Source of the DNA: Bacillus fungorum
GTDB lineage: Bacteria; Bacillota; Bacilli; Bacillales; Bacillaceae_G
Reading direction: 5' to 3'
Assembly: GCF_002746455.1 (NCBI RefSeq)
Contig: NZ_NWUW01000017.1
Location: forward strand, 1 to 64,000
DNA: 64,000 nt
In this document: piece by piece, positions 7,685 through 17,049 of the stretch
Layout: each line of letters begins with the position of its first letter
How positions within the stretch are numbered: the stretch's first letter is position 1
Notes under the pieces: generated by a model
What the model was told of the DNA's origin: nothing
Seen by the model: only the letters and a program-made list of their open reading frames with translations
The model's database searches: none
Position numbers and translations under genes: made by a program

Positions 7685-9304
7685 ATGAGTACTTGGACAC
7701 AAATTTATGACCCATTAAACAATATTTGGTTATCTGCACTAATCGCAGCACTCCCAATTTTCTGCTTCATCATTTGTTTAATGGGACTGAAAATGAAAAG
7801 TTACATTGCTGGGCTTTACAGTATGATCGTCGCTATTATTCTTGCTATATTCGTTTATAAAATGCCAGCAACAGTAGCTGTAGCATCTGCCGGATTCGGT
7901 ATTTTATCTGGATTTTATCCAATTTGTACTATCGTTATCGCAGCAATTTTCCTTTATAAATTAACTGTTAAAACAGAGCAATTCAACATCATTCGTGATA
8001 GTATTTCAAGTATTACAAATGATCAACGTCTACAAGTATTATTAATCGCCTATTCTTTCGGTGCTTTCTTAGAAGGTGCAGCTGGGCTAGGGGTTCCAGT
8101 TGCTATTACAGCTGCACTACTTGTAGGTATGGGCTTTAACCCATTAAAAGCAGCAGGTATTTGTTTAGTAGCTAACATCGCTGGTGGTGCTATGGGTGCT
8201 ATGGGTATCCCAGTTACAGTACCAGCACAATTAACTCAGCTAGATGCATTAACTATCGGTCGTCAAACTGTACTTATTTTACCATTCATTAGTATTGTAT
8301 TACCTTTCTTACTTGTTTCAATGGTCGATGGAATTAAAGGTATTAAAGAAACTTGGCAAGGTATTCTTGTAAGTGGTGTTTCTTTCGCAATTACTCAGTT
8401 CGCTGTAACTTACTTCTTAGGTGCAGAACTTACTAATATTTTCGCAGCCGTTGTAAGTATGATCTCTCTTGCATTATTCTTACGTGTTTGGCAGCCAAAA
8501 TCTTCTACTAAAGAAGAAAAACAAGAAGAAAAAGAATCTCATACATTCAATCAAATTTTATATGCTTGGTCTCCATTCATATTCTTAACTGCATTTGTAA
8601 CAATCTTTAATTTAAAACCAATTAAAGCTTTATTTGCTCCGGATGGCGCACTAGCAAACTTAGTATTTAACATTCAATTCCCTGGTCTTCATAATGCTGT
8701 TATGAAAACTACACCAATTACAAAAGCTGATACACCTTTCGCAGCTGTTTTCAAGTTTGATGTATTCTCATCTACAACTACTGCAATCGTATTAGCAATT
8801 ATCGTTTCACTTATCGTGTACCGCGTAAAAGGTAAAATGATTAAAGAATTAATGATTGAAACAATAAAAGAACTAAAAGCTCCAGTATATACAATCTGTA
8901 GCGTGATCGCTTTAGCTTACGTAGAGAACTACTCTGGTATGTCATCTACACTTGGACTTGCATTCTCTTCTACTGGTAATGCATTCCCAGTTCTTTCTCC
9001 AATCTTAGGATGGATTGGCGTATTCATTACAGGATCAGTAGTATCAAGTGGTTCATTATTCGCACCGCTTCAAGCAGTAACTGCAGATCAATTAAACATC
9101 GTTCCTTCTACACTGGTTGCATTAAACGTAGTAGGTGGTACAATGGCAAAAATGGTTTCACCACAATCTGTAGCAGTTGCTTGTGCAGCAGTTGGACTAG
9201 TTGGTAAAGAATCTGCTCTATTTAAAACAGCAATGAAATACAGTTTAATCTTCTTAGCTATTATTAGCTTACTTCAATTAAACGCTGTATTTAATATTTT
9301 TTAA
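7685..9304 (+). CDS. lctP: L-lactate permease
   Basis: This 539-residue integral membrane protein of the LctP family transports lactate (and possibly glycolate) across the cytoplasmic membrane. It has about 12-14 hydrophobic segments. Glycine-rich family stretches AFLEGAAGLGVPVAITAALL (about residues 130-149) and SSGSLFAPLQAVTADQL near 453-469 are visible. A near-consensus promoter and two Rex boxes upstream place it in the redox-controlled fermentation regulon. In B. subtilis the equivalent gene sits with ldh, whereas here it is single and followed by its own terminator. Confidence 0.92.
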   Translation: MSTWTQIYDPLNNIWLSALIAALPIFCFIICLMGLKMKSYIAGLYSMIVAIILAIFVYKMPATVAVASAGFGILSGFYPICTIVIAAIFLYKLTVKTEQFNIIRDSISSITNDQRLQVLLIAYSFGAFLEGAAGLGVPVAITAALLVGMGFNPLKAAGICLVANIAGGAMGAMGIPVTVPAQLTQLDALTIGRQTVLILPFISIVLPFLLVSMVDGIKGIKETWQGILVSGVSFAITQFAVTYFLGAELTNIFAAVVSMISLALFLRVWQPKSSTKEEKQEEKESHTFNQILYAWSPFIFLTAFVTIFNLKPIKALFAPDGALANLVFNIQFPGLHNAVMKTTPITKADTPFAAVFKFDVFSSTTTAIVLAIIVSLIVYRVKGKMIKELMIETIKELKAPVYTICSVIALAYVENYSGMSSTLGLAFSSTGNAFPVLSPILGWIGVFITGSVVSSGSLFAPLQAVTADQLNIVPSTLVALNVVGGTMAKMVSPQSVAVACAAVGLVGKESALFKTAMKYSLIFLAIISLLQLNAVFNIF

Positions 9305-9308
9305 AAAT

Positions 9309-9341
9309 AAAACACCGATCCAAATGGATCGGTGTTTTTTC
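9309..9341. terminator. Bidirectional terminator between lctP and aspA
   Basis: AACACCGATCC aaat GGATCGGTGTT stem with T-runs outward on the plus side. Confidence 0.88.
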
Positions 9342-9344
9342 ACA

Positions 9345-10778
9345 TCACATCTTCTTATTCTTTAATAAAGAAGCACCAGCAATTTCAGGATGCGTCATTT
9401 CGAATGGATCTAAAATAATATCCAATTCTTCTTCTGTCAGTACACCATGTTCTAAACATAACTCCCTAACAGATTTGCCTGTTTCAATTGCTTCACGTGC
9501 AATACGGGATGCTGCTTCATAACCAATATGAGGGTTAACTGCCGTAATAATTCCAACACTTTTCTCAACATATCGCTTCAGCAATTCTTCATTTGCTGTA
9601 ATTCCTTTAATGCAATATTCACGGAATACACGGAATCCGTTATTCATAATACTAATAGATTGAATTAAATTAAATACGAGTACAGGCTCCATTACGTTTA
9701 ACTCTAATTGTCCTGCTTCTGATGCTAAGCAAATTGTATGATCATTACCAATTACTTGGAAAGCAACTTGATTAATTACTTCTGCCATAACAGGATTTAC
9801 TTTACCTGGCATAATAGATGAACCTGGTTGACGAGCTGGCAATTGAATTTCCGCCAATCCAACACGTGGACCAGATGCCATAATACGAAGGTCATTCGCA
9901 ATTTTAGACATGTTCATCATACATACTTTTAATGCCGCAGATACTTCTGTATATGCATCTGTGTTTTGCGTTGCATCAACTAAATGCTCTGCACCAACAA
10001 GTGGGAATCCGCTAAATATTCGTAAATGTTTAACCACTTGGTCAATGTACGTAGGGTTTGCATTTAATCCCGTACCAACAGCTGTCGCCCCCATGTTCAC
10101 TTCATATAAATGTTGGCGAGACTGTTTAATTCTTTTTATATCACGCGCAAGCACTCGGCTATACGCTTCAAATTCTTGTCCAAGACGAATCGGAACAGCA
10201 TCTTGTAAATGTGTACGCCCCATTTTAATAACGTGATCGAACTCTTTTGCTTTGTCACGGAAAGCAGAATGAAGTTCTTCCATTGTATTAAGAAGTTCTT
10301 CTAACATCATAAGAGTTGCAATATGAATTCCCGTTGGAAACGCATCATTCGTTGATTGAGCCATATTCACATGCGTGTTCGGGCTAATTTTTGCATACTC
10401 GCCTTTTTCATATCCCATACGTTCTAACGCTCGATTAGCGATTACTTCATTTGTATTCATATTAATAGAAGTTCCAGCACCGCCTTGGATTGGATCCACA
10501 ATAAATTGCTCATGGAATTTGCCATCAACAATTTCTTGCGCTGCCTCTGCAATTTCATGTCCAATGTCTTTAGCTAAGTAACCAGTATCCATATTTGCAA
10601 GTGCCGCCGCTTTTTTCACAATTGCCATTGCCGTAATGAGTGACGGATGAATGCGATATCCTGTAATCGGGAAGTTTTCTACAGCACGTAATGTTTGTAC
10701 ACCATAATAAGCTACACTCGGTACTTCCTTTTCACCTAAAAAATCTTTTTCTATACGTATATCCTTCGTTGCTATCAT
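9345..10778 (-). CDS. aspA: Aspartate ammonia-lyase (aspartase)
   Basis: This cytosolic tetrameric lyase converts L-aspartate to fumarate and ammonia. The fumarase/aspartase superfamily signature GSSIMPGKVNP occurs at about residues 322-332. The SSINM-type motif appears as GAGTSINMNTNEV, and TH-LQDAVP is present (GRTHLQDAVPIRLGQE). Length is 477 residues. I start at the ATG ending at 10778, with AGGTG 6 nt upstream. GTG at 10787 and ATG at 10784 lie within or against the ribosome binding site. No asparaginase gene precedes it, unlike the B. subtilis ansAB arrangement. Fumarase is the main alternative, but this sequence pattern is aspartase-like. Confidence 0.92.
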   Translation of the reverse strand: MIATKDIRIEKDFLGEKEVPSVAYYGVQTLRAVENFPITGYRIHPSLITAMAIVKKAAALANMDTGYLAKDIGHEIAEAAQEIVDGKFHEQFIVDPIQGGAGTSINMNTNEVIANRALERMGYEKGEYAKISPNTHVNMAQSTNDAFPTGIHIATLMMLEELLNTMEELHSAFRDKAKEFDHVIKMGRTHLQDAVPIRLGQEFEAYSRVLARDIKRIKQSRQHLYEVNMGATAVGTGLNANPTYIDQVVKHLRIFSGFPLVGAEHLVDATQNTDAYTEVSAALKVCMMNMSKIANDLRIMASGPRVGLAEIQLPARQPGSSIMPGKVNPVMAEVINQVAFQVIGNDHTICLASEAGQLELNVMEPVLVFNLIQSISIMNNGFRVFREYCIKGITANEELLKRYVEKSVGIITAVNPHIGYEAASRIAREAIETGKSVRELCLEHGVLTEEELDIILDPFEMTHPEIAGASLLKNKKM

Positions 10779-10950
10779 TTTCATCACCTATACTTTTCAT
10801 TCTAAATCCCTATCTAAAAAATTCGCCCTCTAAAAATACGAGTATCATTCAGAAGAATTTTTCAGTATCCACCTTCACTATATAGCACCTTTTTTGAAAG
10901 CGCAAACATTTATTTTTCTGTATATACCTTTTATAAAAATTTATAGAAAA

Positions 10951-12249
10951 TCATTCTTCTATCTTTTTTATTTTCACTCGTTTAATTTGATGCATATCCT
11001 TTTCAAGAACTTTAAAAGAAAAGCCGTGTTTTTCAATAATATCCCCTTCAGCAACGATTTGCTTTTGTACCATAATCCAGCCACCGATTGTATCTACATC
11101 ATCAGCGATTAAGTGTATGCCAAATAAATCATTTACTTCACTAATAAGCACTTTTCCCTCTACAATTATACATCCTTCACTTATATGCTCTATAGGCGGA
11201 TGTTCATCTTCATCGTATTCATCCCGGATCTCCCCAACAATTTCTTCTAAAATATCTTCTAGTGTAACCATCCCCGCTGTACCACCATATTCATCATATA
11301 ATACAGCTAATGGAATTCGTTTTCTTTGCATTTGTAATAGCAAATCATGTATAGGAATATTTTCTAGCACTTCAATAACTGGCCTTGTATATGGCGTAAT
11401 CGAGCATTCCTCATCTCGATTACCATCCATATAACGAATAAATAAATCCTTTACATTAACCATCCCAATAATTTCATCTTTATCTTCACCAAATACAGGA
11501 TACCTCGTATATTTTTCTTGTGCGATTATTTTAATATGTGTTTCAAATGGTTCATCCTCATATAAACCTACAACTTCTGTACGAGGTACCATAATTTCCT
11601 TTGCGACTCTATTATCAAATTCAAAAATATTATTTACATATTTAAATTCTCTTTGATTAATCTCTCCACTCTCATAACTCTCAGATAAGATTAATCGTAA
11701 TTCTTCCTCCGAATGAGCTACTTCATGTTCAGAAGCCGGATGTAATCCGAATAACCCTGTTACAAGCCTTGCAGAACCATTTAAAGCCCAAATAAACGGA
11801 TACATGACTCGGTAAAAATAAATAAGTGGCTTCGATAATAACAAGCTAACTTGCTCTGCCCTTTGTATAGCGAACGTCTTCGGAGCAAGTTCACCAATGA
11901 CAACATGTAAAAACGTAATAACTGCAAAAGCAATAATAAATGAAACAGTACTTGCAATTGCAGGAGATAAATGTAGTTTTAAAAACAACGGCTCGAGTAA
12001 ATGTTTTATAGTCGGCTCTCCTAACCACCCAAGCCCTAAAGCAGTAATTGTAATACCTAACTGACATGCTGATAAATACTCATCTAAATTCGAAGTTACT
12101 TTTTTTGCTGCCAATGCTCCTCGTCGTTTTTCACTAACGAGTTGATCAATACGACTGCTACGCACCTTAATAATTGCAAACTCAACAGCTACAAAAAAAC
12201 CTGTTAATCCAATAAGGATAACTACCATCAGTAATTTTAAAATATCCAC
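10951..12249 (-). CDS. CNNM/CorC (HlyC) family membrane protein with CBS pair
   Basis: This 432-residue protein has an N-terminal CNNM (DUF21) transmembrane domain (about 1-190), two CBS domains (around 200-330, with MVPRTEVVGLYEDEPFETHI and GIVNVKDLF-type motifs), and a C-terminal CorC_HlyC domain (to about 425). Relatives are implicated in magnesium and other divalent cation homeostasis, despite the historical name hemolysin. The start is GTG (12247-12249), with AAAGGG 5 nt upstream. A perfect 7-bp hairpin and a second AAGGAGG motif lie in the leader. The gene is monocistronic. Confidence 0.88.
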   Translation of the reverse strand: MDILKLLMVVILIGLTGFFVAVEFAIIKVRSSRIDQLVSEKRRGALAAKKVTSNLDEYLSACQLGITITALGLGWLGEPTIKHLLEPLFLKLHLSPAIASTVSFIIAFAVITFLHVVIGELAPKTFAIQRAEQVSLLLSKPLIYFYRVMYPFIWALNGSARLVTGLFGLHPASEHEVAHSEEELRLILSESYESGEINQREFKYVNNIFEFDNRVAKEIMVPRTEVVGLYEDEPFETHIKIIAQEKYTRYPVFGEDKDEIIGMVNVKDLFIRYMDGNRDEECSITPYTRPVIEVLENIPIHDLLLQMQRKRIPLAVLYDEYGGTAGMVTLEDILEEIVGEIRDEYDEDEHPPIEHISEGCIIVEGKVLISEVNDLFGIHLIADDVDTIGGWIMVQKQIVAEGDIIEKHGFSFKVLEKDMHQIKRVKIKKIEE

Positions 12250-12256
12250 ATATACC

Positions 12257-12290
12257 CTTTAGCTTTCTTAGCTAAAGTTACACCTCCTTT
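12257..12290 (-). promoter_or_regulatory. Hairpin between two SD-like sequences in the CNNM gene leader
   Basis: On the minus strand AAAGGAGGTG is followed by a perfect stem CTTTAGC taagaaa GCTAAAG, whose last bases form the AAAGGG used by the GTG start. The stem would hide the proximal SD while bringing the stronger distal SD near the start codon. Confidence 0.35.
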
Positions 12291-12356
12291 AAAAAAGAAG
12301 TTTCACCTTAGTTTCTTCATTTACTCAAAAGCAACCCTATATAAAATTCACCAATT

Positions 12357-12743
12357 TCAAACCTCATACAATTCTAAAGGTAAGCCGTCAGGGTCTTGGA
12401 AAAAGACGAATTTTTTTCCGGTTATTTCATCAATACGTATCGACTCAGTCTCAACACCACATTGATTTAAATGTTTCACAGCCTCTCCTATATTTGTAAC
12501 AGCAAATGCTAAATGTCTAAGTCCAGCCGCTTCTGGGAAACTTGGGCGCTCAGGCGGACTTGGAAATGAAAATAATTCAATTTGATACTCTTCTCCTACA
12601 CATAAATCTAACTTATAAGAATCTCGTTCCTTTCTATATACTTCATTTACCGCTTTAAAACCTAATATTTTAGTATAAAATTTTTTTGATTTTTCATAAT
12701 TCGAACAAATAATTGCAACGTGGTGCACTCTACATATATTCAT
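12357..12743 (-). CDS. VOC (glyoxalase/bleomycin resistance) family protein
   Basis: This 128-residue single-domain protein of the vicinal-oxygen-chelate superfamily has two beta-alpha-beta-beta-beta halves. It opens with VHHVAIICSNYEKSKKFYTKILGF and ends with FFQDPDGLPLELYEV. The metal-ligand positions H7 or H8, E57 (YQIELF), H77 (LRHLAF) and E126 (LELYE) fit a metal-binding glyoxalase-like site. The substrate is unknown. I use the ATG ending at 12743. A longer frame to 12857 would overlap the divergent gene at 12835 and add a non-homologous leader. Confidence 0.85.
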   Translation of the reverse strand: MNICRVHHVAIICSNYEKSKKFYTKILGFKAVNEVYRKERDSYKLDLCVGEEYQIELFSFPSPPERPSFPEAAGLRHLAFAVTNIGEAVKHLNQCGVETESIRIDEITGKKFVFFQDPDGLPLELYEV

Positions 12744-12834
12744 GCTCTCTCTATTCCTTTCTTTACCAAAGATGAATATTCTCCCTTGAAATGAAAAACA
12801 TATATAGCAGAATATCTCTTTTAGGGGGCTTACT

Positions 12835-14013
12835 ATGAAATTCATTACTTTTTTCATCGGACTGATCGTCGTTTTCTTCCTTGCTTATATTGCTAGCAAT
12901 AATAGGAAACATATTAAATTTAAACCAATTTTTATCATGCTTATTATACAGTTAATTTTAACCTATTTATTATTAAATACAGAAATCGGCCTCATACTTA
13001 TTAGAATCATTTCCAGTCTGTTTACAAAGCTACTCGAGTATGCTGCTGATGGAATAAACTTCGTATTTGGTGGTCTTGCAAATAAAAGCGAAATGCCATT
13101 TTTCCTTACTGTATTATTACCAATTGTCTTCATTTCCGTCTTAATTGGTATATTACAGCATTTCAAAATACTACCATTTTTTATTCGTTGGATCGGCTAC
13201 TTCCTTAGTAAAATAAACGGTCTTGGGAAATTAGAATCTTACAACGCTATCGCCTCCGCCATCGTCGGCCAATCAGAAGTGTTTATTACAGTAAAAAAGC
13301 AATTAGCTCAAATTCCAAAACATCGTCTTTATACACTTTGTGCCTCTGCCATGTCAACTGTATCTATGTCTATCGTAGGTGCCTATATGACAATGATTGA
13401 ACCTAAATATGTAGTAACCGCACTCGTTCTTAATTTATTTAGCGGTTTTATTATCGTACTCATCATTAACCCTTACGACGTTAAAGATGACGAAGATATT
13501 TTAGAAATAAAAGGTGAAAAACAAAGCTTTTTTGAAATGCTCGGAGAATACATTCTTGATGGTTTTCGTGTAGCCATTGTCGTTGGTGCTATGCTCATCG
13601 GATTCGTCGCATTAATTAGTTGTATTAATGACCTATTCCTCATTATATGCGGCATCACTTTCCAACAATTAATCGGCTACGTATTTGCACCTATTGCATT
13701 CCTTATCGGTGTACCAAGTTCTGAAATCGTCACAGCTGGTAGCATTATGGCAACAAAACTTGTCACAAATGAATTTGTCGCCATGATGGACCTTAGTAAA
13801 ATTTCTAATAGCCTTTCTCCCCGTACAGTTGGTATTATTTCTGTTTTCCTCGTTTCTTTTGCGAACTTTTCTTCTATCGGCATTATTTCAGGCGCGGTAA
13901 AAGGGTTAAACGAAGAACAAGGAAACGTTGTTGCCAGATTTGGCCTTAAATTACTATATGGAGCTACTCTCGTTAGCATTTTATCTGCAATTATCGTAAG
14001 CATTATGTTGTAA
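12835..14013 (+). CDS. Concentrative nucleoside transporter (NupC/CNT family)
   Basis: This 392-residue polytopic protein shows the CNT/NupC layout: an N-terminal helix group, a gate domain ([20 protein letters not shown] near 89-108), and a C-terminal nucleoside-binding domain. The segment [18 protein letters not shown] at about residues 137-154 corresponds to the GQ(T/S)E motif that binds nucleoside in this family. It should import purine or pyrimidine nucleosides by cation symport. GGGGG lies 9 nt before the ATG. No nucleoside catabolic genes adjoin it. Confidence 0.85.
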   Translation: MKFITFFIGLIVVFFLAYIASNNRKHIKFKPIFIMLIIQLILTYLLLNTEIGLILIRIISSLFTKLLEYAADGINFVFGGLANKSEMPFFLTVLLPIVFISVLIGILQHFKILPFFIRWIGYFLSKINGLGKLESYNAIASAIVGQSEVFITVKKQLAQIPKHRLYTLCASAMSTVSMSIVGAYMTMIEPKYVVTALVLNLFSGFIIVLIINPYDVKDDEDILEIKGEKQSFFEMLGEYILDGFRVAIVVGAMLIGFVALISCINDLFLIICGITFQQLIGYVFAPIAFLIGVPSSEIVTAGSIMATKLVTNEFVAMMDLSKISNSLSPRTVGIISVFLVSFANFSSIGIISGAVKGLNEEQGNVVARFGLKLLYGATLVSILSAIIVSIML

Positions 14014-14199
14014 TTAGGTAAAATTTTATCATTTTCTTATCCCTATCTTTTGTATACAATAACGAATAGATGTCTTATAAATAATCAAGATATCTATTTT
14101 TTATACATGTACAATCGCTTTTATTTAGCGTACAATATTTTTTATGTGTTTGAATACGCTTCTAGATGTATACACTTTGATAGTTTTAAAGGAGAAAAA

Positions 14200-15216
14200 A
14201 TGATGAAATCCGATACGAACAAAGATACTGGAACCAAAAAAGGACGCTCAAAGAAAAAACGCCTACTTTGGTTCATTCTTATTCCATTACTGATTATAGC
14301 ACTTGGAGCAGGCGGCTACTCCTTCCATATATACAGTAAAGCAAAATCTGTATTAAGTAACGCCTATTCTGAACTGGGCCGCGGGGATAAATCCAGCAAA
14401 CGTGAAAAAGCCGTTAAACCTATGACCGACAACATTTCTGTACTTATTATGGGTGTGGATGAAAGTGAAATCAGGGACAAGAATTACGGAAAAGCAACTC
14501 GTACAGATGCGCTATTACTTGCAACAATTAATAAAAATGATAAATCTGTTAAGCTTGTCAGTATTCCACGTGACTCACGTGTCTACATTAAATCACGTGA
14601 TAAATATGATAAAATTACACATGCGCACGTATTCGGTGGTGTGGACAGCACAATTGATACCGTAGAGAACTTTTTAGATGTTCCAGTTGACTACTATGTA
14701 AAATTCAACTTTAAATCATTTATCAAAATTGTCGATTCCCTTGGTGGTATTACTGTCGATGTTCCAGTTGAGTTCACAGAACAAAACAGCAAAGACGAAC
14801 CAGGTGCAATTCATCTGAAAAAAGGACGTCAACATTTAAATGGAGAAGAGGCGTTAGCACTAGCTAGAACTCGTCATATCGATAGTGATTATATGCGCGG
14901 TCAACGACAACAGCTTGTTCTAGAAGCTATTGCTGAAAAAGCACTATCTCTTAATTCCATTAATAAAATTGGTGGCCTATTAGATGCTGTCGATAAAGAC
15001 TTAAAAACCAATTTAACTTTTGATGATATGATGACAATTGCCAAAAACTCAATGGATTCCAATTTAAAGATGGACAAAATGCAAATAGAGGGCACTGATA
15101 AATATATAAGTGGTATTTATTATTACGTTCCAAATGAAACAAGCGTCAATAATATTTCGACAACATTACAAGAACATCTCGGTGTTACGAATAAAAATGA
15201 ACATAAAAAATTATAA
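14200..15216 (+). CDS. LytR-CpsA-Psr (LCP) family cell-wall glycopolymer ligase
   Basis: This 338-residue enzyme is membrane-anchored with its catalytic domain outside. It is of the type that transfers teichoic acid or polysaccharide from undecaprenyl phosphate to peptidoglycan. A basic cytoplasmic N-terminus (SKKKR) and one membrane helix (about 22-42) precede the LCP domain. RTDALLLATI, SIPRDSRVYI and ALARTRHIDSDYMRGQRQQ contain the arginines and aspartates that bind the lipid pyrophosphate in this family. AAAGGAG lies 6 nt before the ATG at 14200. A frame open further upstream to 14050 has no ribosome binding site. Confidence 0.88.
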   Translation: MMKSDTNKDTGTKKGRSKKKRLLWFILIPLLIIALGAGGYSFHIYSKAKSVLSNAYSELGRGDKSSKREKAVKPMTDNISVLIMGVDESEIRDKNYGKATRTDALLLATINKNDKSVKLVSIPRDSRVYIKSRDKYDKITHAHVFGGVDSTIDTVENFLDVPVDYYVKFNFKSFIKIVDSLGGITVDVPVEFTEQNSKDEPGAIHLKKGRQHLNGEEALALARTRHIDSDYMRGQRQQLVLEAIAEKALSLNSINKIGGLLDAVDKDLKTNLTFDDMMTIAKNSMDSNLKMDKMQIEGTDKYISGIYYYVPNETSVNNISTTLQEHLGVTNKNEHKKL

Positions 15217-15256
15217 TAAAAAGGCTGCTAGATCTTTCTAGACAGCCTTTTTATTA
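15214..15256 (+). terminator. Terminator of the LCP gene
   Basis: AAAAAGGCTG / CAGCCTTTTT stem with the TAGA/TCTA inner pairing and a flanking T-run. Confidence 0.85.
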
Positions 15257-15305
15257 TAATTTCCAACATATTTCTCGTACATATTGTGACAAAAAGAGAC
15301 AATTA

Positions 15306-15366
15306 TTACAACAATGTAACATTTTTTATAAAAACATTACACACATAGTGAAAATAATAGTATACT
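15306..15366 (+). promoter_or_regulatory. TTACA-N4-TGTAA palindrome and -10 box upstream of the VanW gene
   Basis: TTACAACAATGTAA at 15306-15319 is identical to the palindrome at three other promoters in this window. TATACT follows at 15361-15366, a 55-bp start-to-start distance instead of 58. The downstream GTCA seen at the other sites is missing. The form TnACA-N4-TGTAA is the one described for BceR-type response regulators, so stress-induced expression of this cell-envelope gene is possible. Confidence 0.45.
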
Positions 15367-15450
15367 AGTACGTACATAATGTTATTTTTAGCATTTTTAT
15401 ACAAAAAATGTAATACGTATATTTATACAAAAATTTCTGGGGGGAAATAG

Positions 15451-16713
15451 ATGAAGCTAAGTAAAATACTGATTGGTTCTGCAATTGCTGGGGGCATATT
15501 ACTTTGTGTAGGCGGTGTTAGTGGGTATCAATATGTATCCAAACTAAATAATCAATTAGATACTACTGCATTACCAAATACTACATTTGAAGGTATTTCT
15601 CTCGATGGAAAAAATAAAAAAGATATTCAAGCAATTATTAATCAAAAGATAACTGAATTAGATCAAAAATCTCTTACCTACATATTGCAAAATGATAAAC
15701 AAACTTACACATGGAAAGATTTAGGGATAAATTATAAAGAAAAAGATATTATCGACAAAATCTTTAAAGAACAAGAAGGAAATGCAATGAATCGTTACAA
15801 AATGCGGAAGCAGGCTGAAAGCGGTGAATTAAAGCGTGACTATAAATTAACACCTCAATTAAATACAACTGCTTATGAAAGCTTTATGAAGGATAAATAT
15901 AATTCTGCATTAAAAAATCCTATTAATGCAGAATTAAGTATTGAAGGCACTACAGTAAATGTTAGCCAAAGTCAAAATGGTGAAAAAATCGACAAAGGAA
16001 AGTTAACTGATTTAACGACACAGGCCATTACTACCGGCACATCTGACGTTACATTACCAGTTACAATATTAAAACCTGAACGTTCTACAGAAGATATACA
16101 GAAAATGGGGATTAAAGAAGTAATTGCTGAATACTCAACTCCAATGGCTGGTCGTAATGGAAACCAGTCCTATAACGTAAATAAGTCAGCTAATACTTTA
16201 AGTGGCGTTATTGTCGCACCTGATGAAACATTTAGTTTTAATGGTCGTGTCGGCATAACTGATGCTGCACATGGTTATAAATCCGCAGCTGTATATTCAC
16301 AAGGTAAAGTTATACAAAGTGCAGGCGGAGGCGTTTGCCAAGTTAGTAGTACTTTATATAGCGCCGCTTTAAGGGCAGATTTAGGAATTGTTTCTCGAAG
16401 CAATCATTCTATGCCCGTAAATTATTTACCACTTGGGCAAGATGCAGCAGTAGCAGATTATGGCCCAGATTTAAAATTTAAAAACAATACAGGCAATCAT
16501 ATTTATATTCAAGCATTTTCAAATGGAGGTAGTATTACTACACGTATTTTCGGTACAAATACTGGAAAAAATGTTGAAGTTTCTTCTCAAGTAGTTAGTA
16601 GGACTGGTGATAAAATAACAGCAGTTACGTATAAAAAAGTAACACAAAACGGTGAAGTACTATCTAATGGACAAATTTCAAAAAGCGTATATAAAAGCGC
16701 TCCAAAAGAATAA
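15451..16713 (+). CDS. VanW family protein with peptidoglycan-binding-4 region
   Basis: This 420-residue exported or membrane-anchored protein has an N-terminal hydrophobic segment (about 7-25). A PG_binding_4-like region (TTFEGISLDGKNKKDIQ onward) covers the first half. The VanW domain spans about 225-360 and includes LSGVIVAPDETFSFNGRVG and the conserved GGGVCQVSSTLY followed by SNHSMPV. The last 50 residues look like a G5-type beta domain. The VanW function is unknown, though it is linked by name to glycopeptide-resistance clusters and presumably acts on the cell wall. GGGG lies 7 nt before the ATG. Confidence 0.85.
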   Translation: MKLSKILIGSAIAGGILLCVGGVSGYQYVSKLNNQLDTTALPNTTFEGISLDGKNKKDIQAIINQKITELDQKSLTYILQNDKQTYTWKDLGINYKEKDIIDKIFKEQEGNAMNRYKMRKQAESGELKRDYKLTPQLNTTAYESFMKDKYNSALKNPINAELSIEGTTVNVSQSQNGEKIDKGKLTDLTTQAITTGTSDVTLPVTILKPERSTEDIQKMGIKEVIAEYSTPMAGRNGNQSYNVNKSANTLSGVIVAPDETFSFNGRVGITDAAHGYKSAAVYSQGKVIQSAGGGVCQVSSTLYSAALRADLGIVSRSNHSMPVNYLPLGQDAAVADYGPDLKFKNNTGNHIYIQAFSNGGSITTRIFGTNTGKNVEVSSQVVSRTGDKITAVTYKKVTQNGEVLSNGQISKSVYKSAPKE

Positions 16714-16742
16714 GACACTATCAAATGAACAAATTTCAAAAA

Positions 16743-16777
16743 CAAAAAAGGCGTGATCTACTCACGCCTTTTTCTTT
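16743..16777. terminator. Bidirectional terminator, VanW gene / immunity gene
   Basis: AAAAAGGCGTGA tctac TCACGCCTTTTT. It overlaps the last codons of the minus-strand gene. Confidence 0.85.
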
Positions 16778-17034
16778 TGCAATAATAATAAAAAGGTTGC
16801 AAGATGGTCTTTCGTTTCTTCTAACGACCACATACGATTTCCCTGCTTCGCAGCTAATACGCACGCCTCTTCCCAAACATCCTTTTTCTTCATATATAAT
16901 AATTCATCGCGTAATTTCAAAACAATTTCTTCTTCTTCTTGCTCTATAAACTCTTCCATCACGCCTACTATTTCATCCTCATGGATACTTAACGTACAAT
17001 ACGATTTGAAAAAATATTGTAATGTCGTATACAT
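16762..17034 (-). CDS. Probable immunity protein (CdiI-like) to the upstream RNase A-like lipoprotein
   Basis: A 90-residue acidic, probably all-helical cytosolic protein with no signal peptide. It opens LQYFFKSYCTLSIHEDE, then a helix with EEFIEQEEEE. This resembles small CdiI immunity proteins found next to RNase-type CdiA toxin domains (pattern LxxFFxxYFHQDW ... D.FI), with the HQDW part diverged. Neighbour: its start lies 15 nt after the stop of the RNase A-like lipoprotein gene on the same strand, with AGGGGGAG as ribosome binding site, and a terminator closes the pair. The immunity role is inferred from fold-like pattern and position. Confidence 0.55.
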   Translation of the reverse strand: MYTTLQYFFKSYCTLSIHEDEIVGVMEEFIEQEEEEIVLKLRDELLYMKKKDVWEEACVLAAKQGNRMWSLEETKDHLATFLLLLQKKKA

Positions 17035-17049
17035 ATTTACTCCCCCTTC

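Noticed and set aside
10951..12249. True hemolysin
   Set aside because: The HlyC/CorC label is historical; the CNNM-CBS-CorC domain order indicates an ion-related membrane protein, not a pore-forming toxin.
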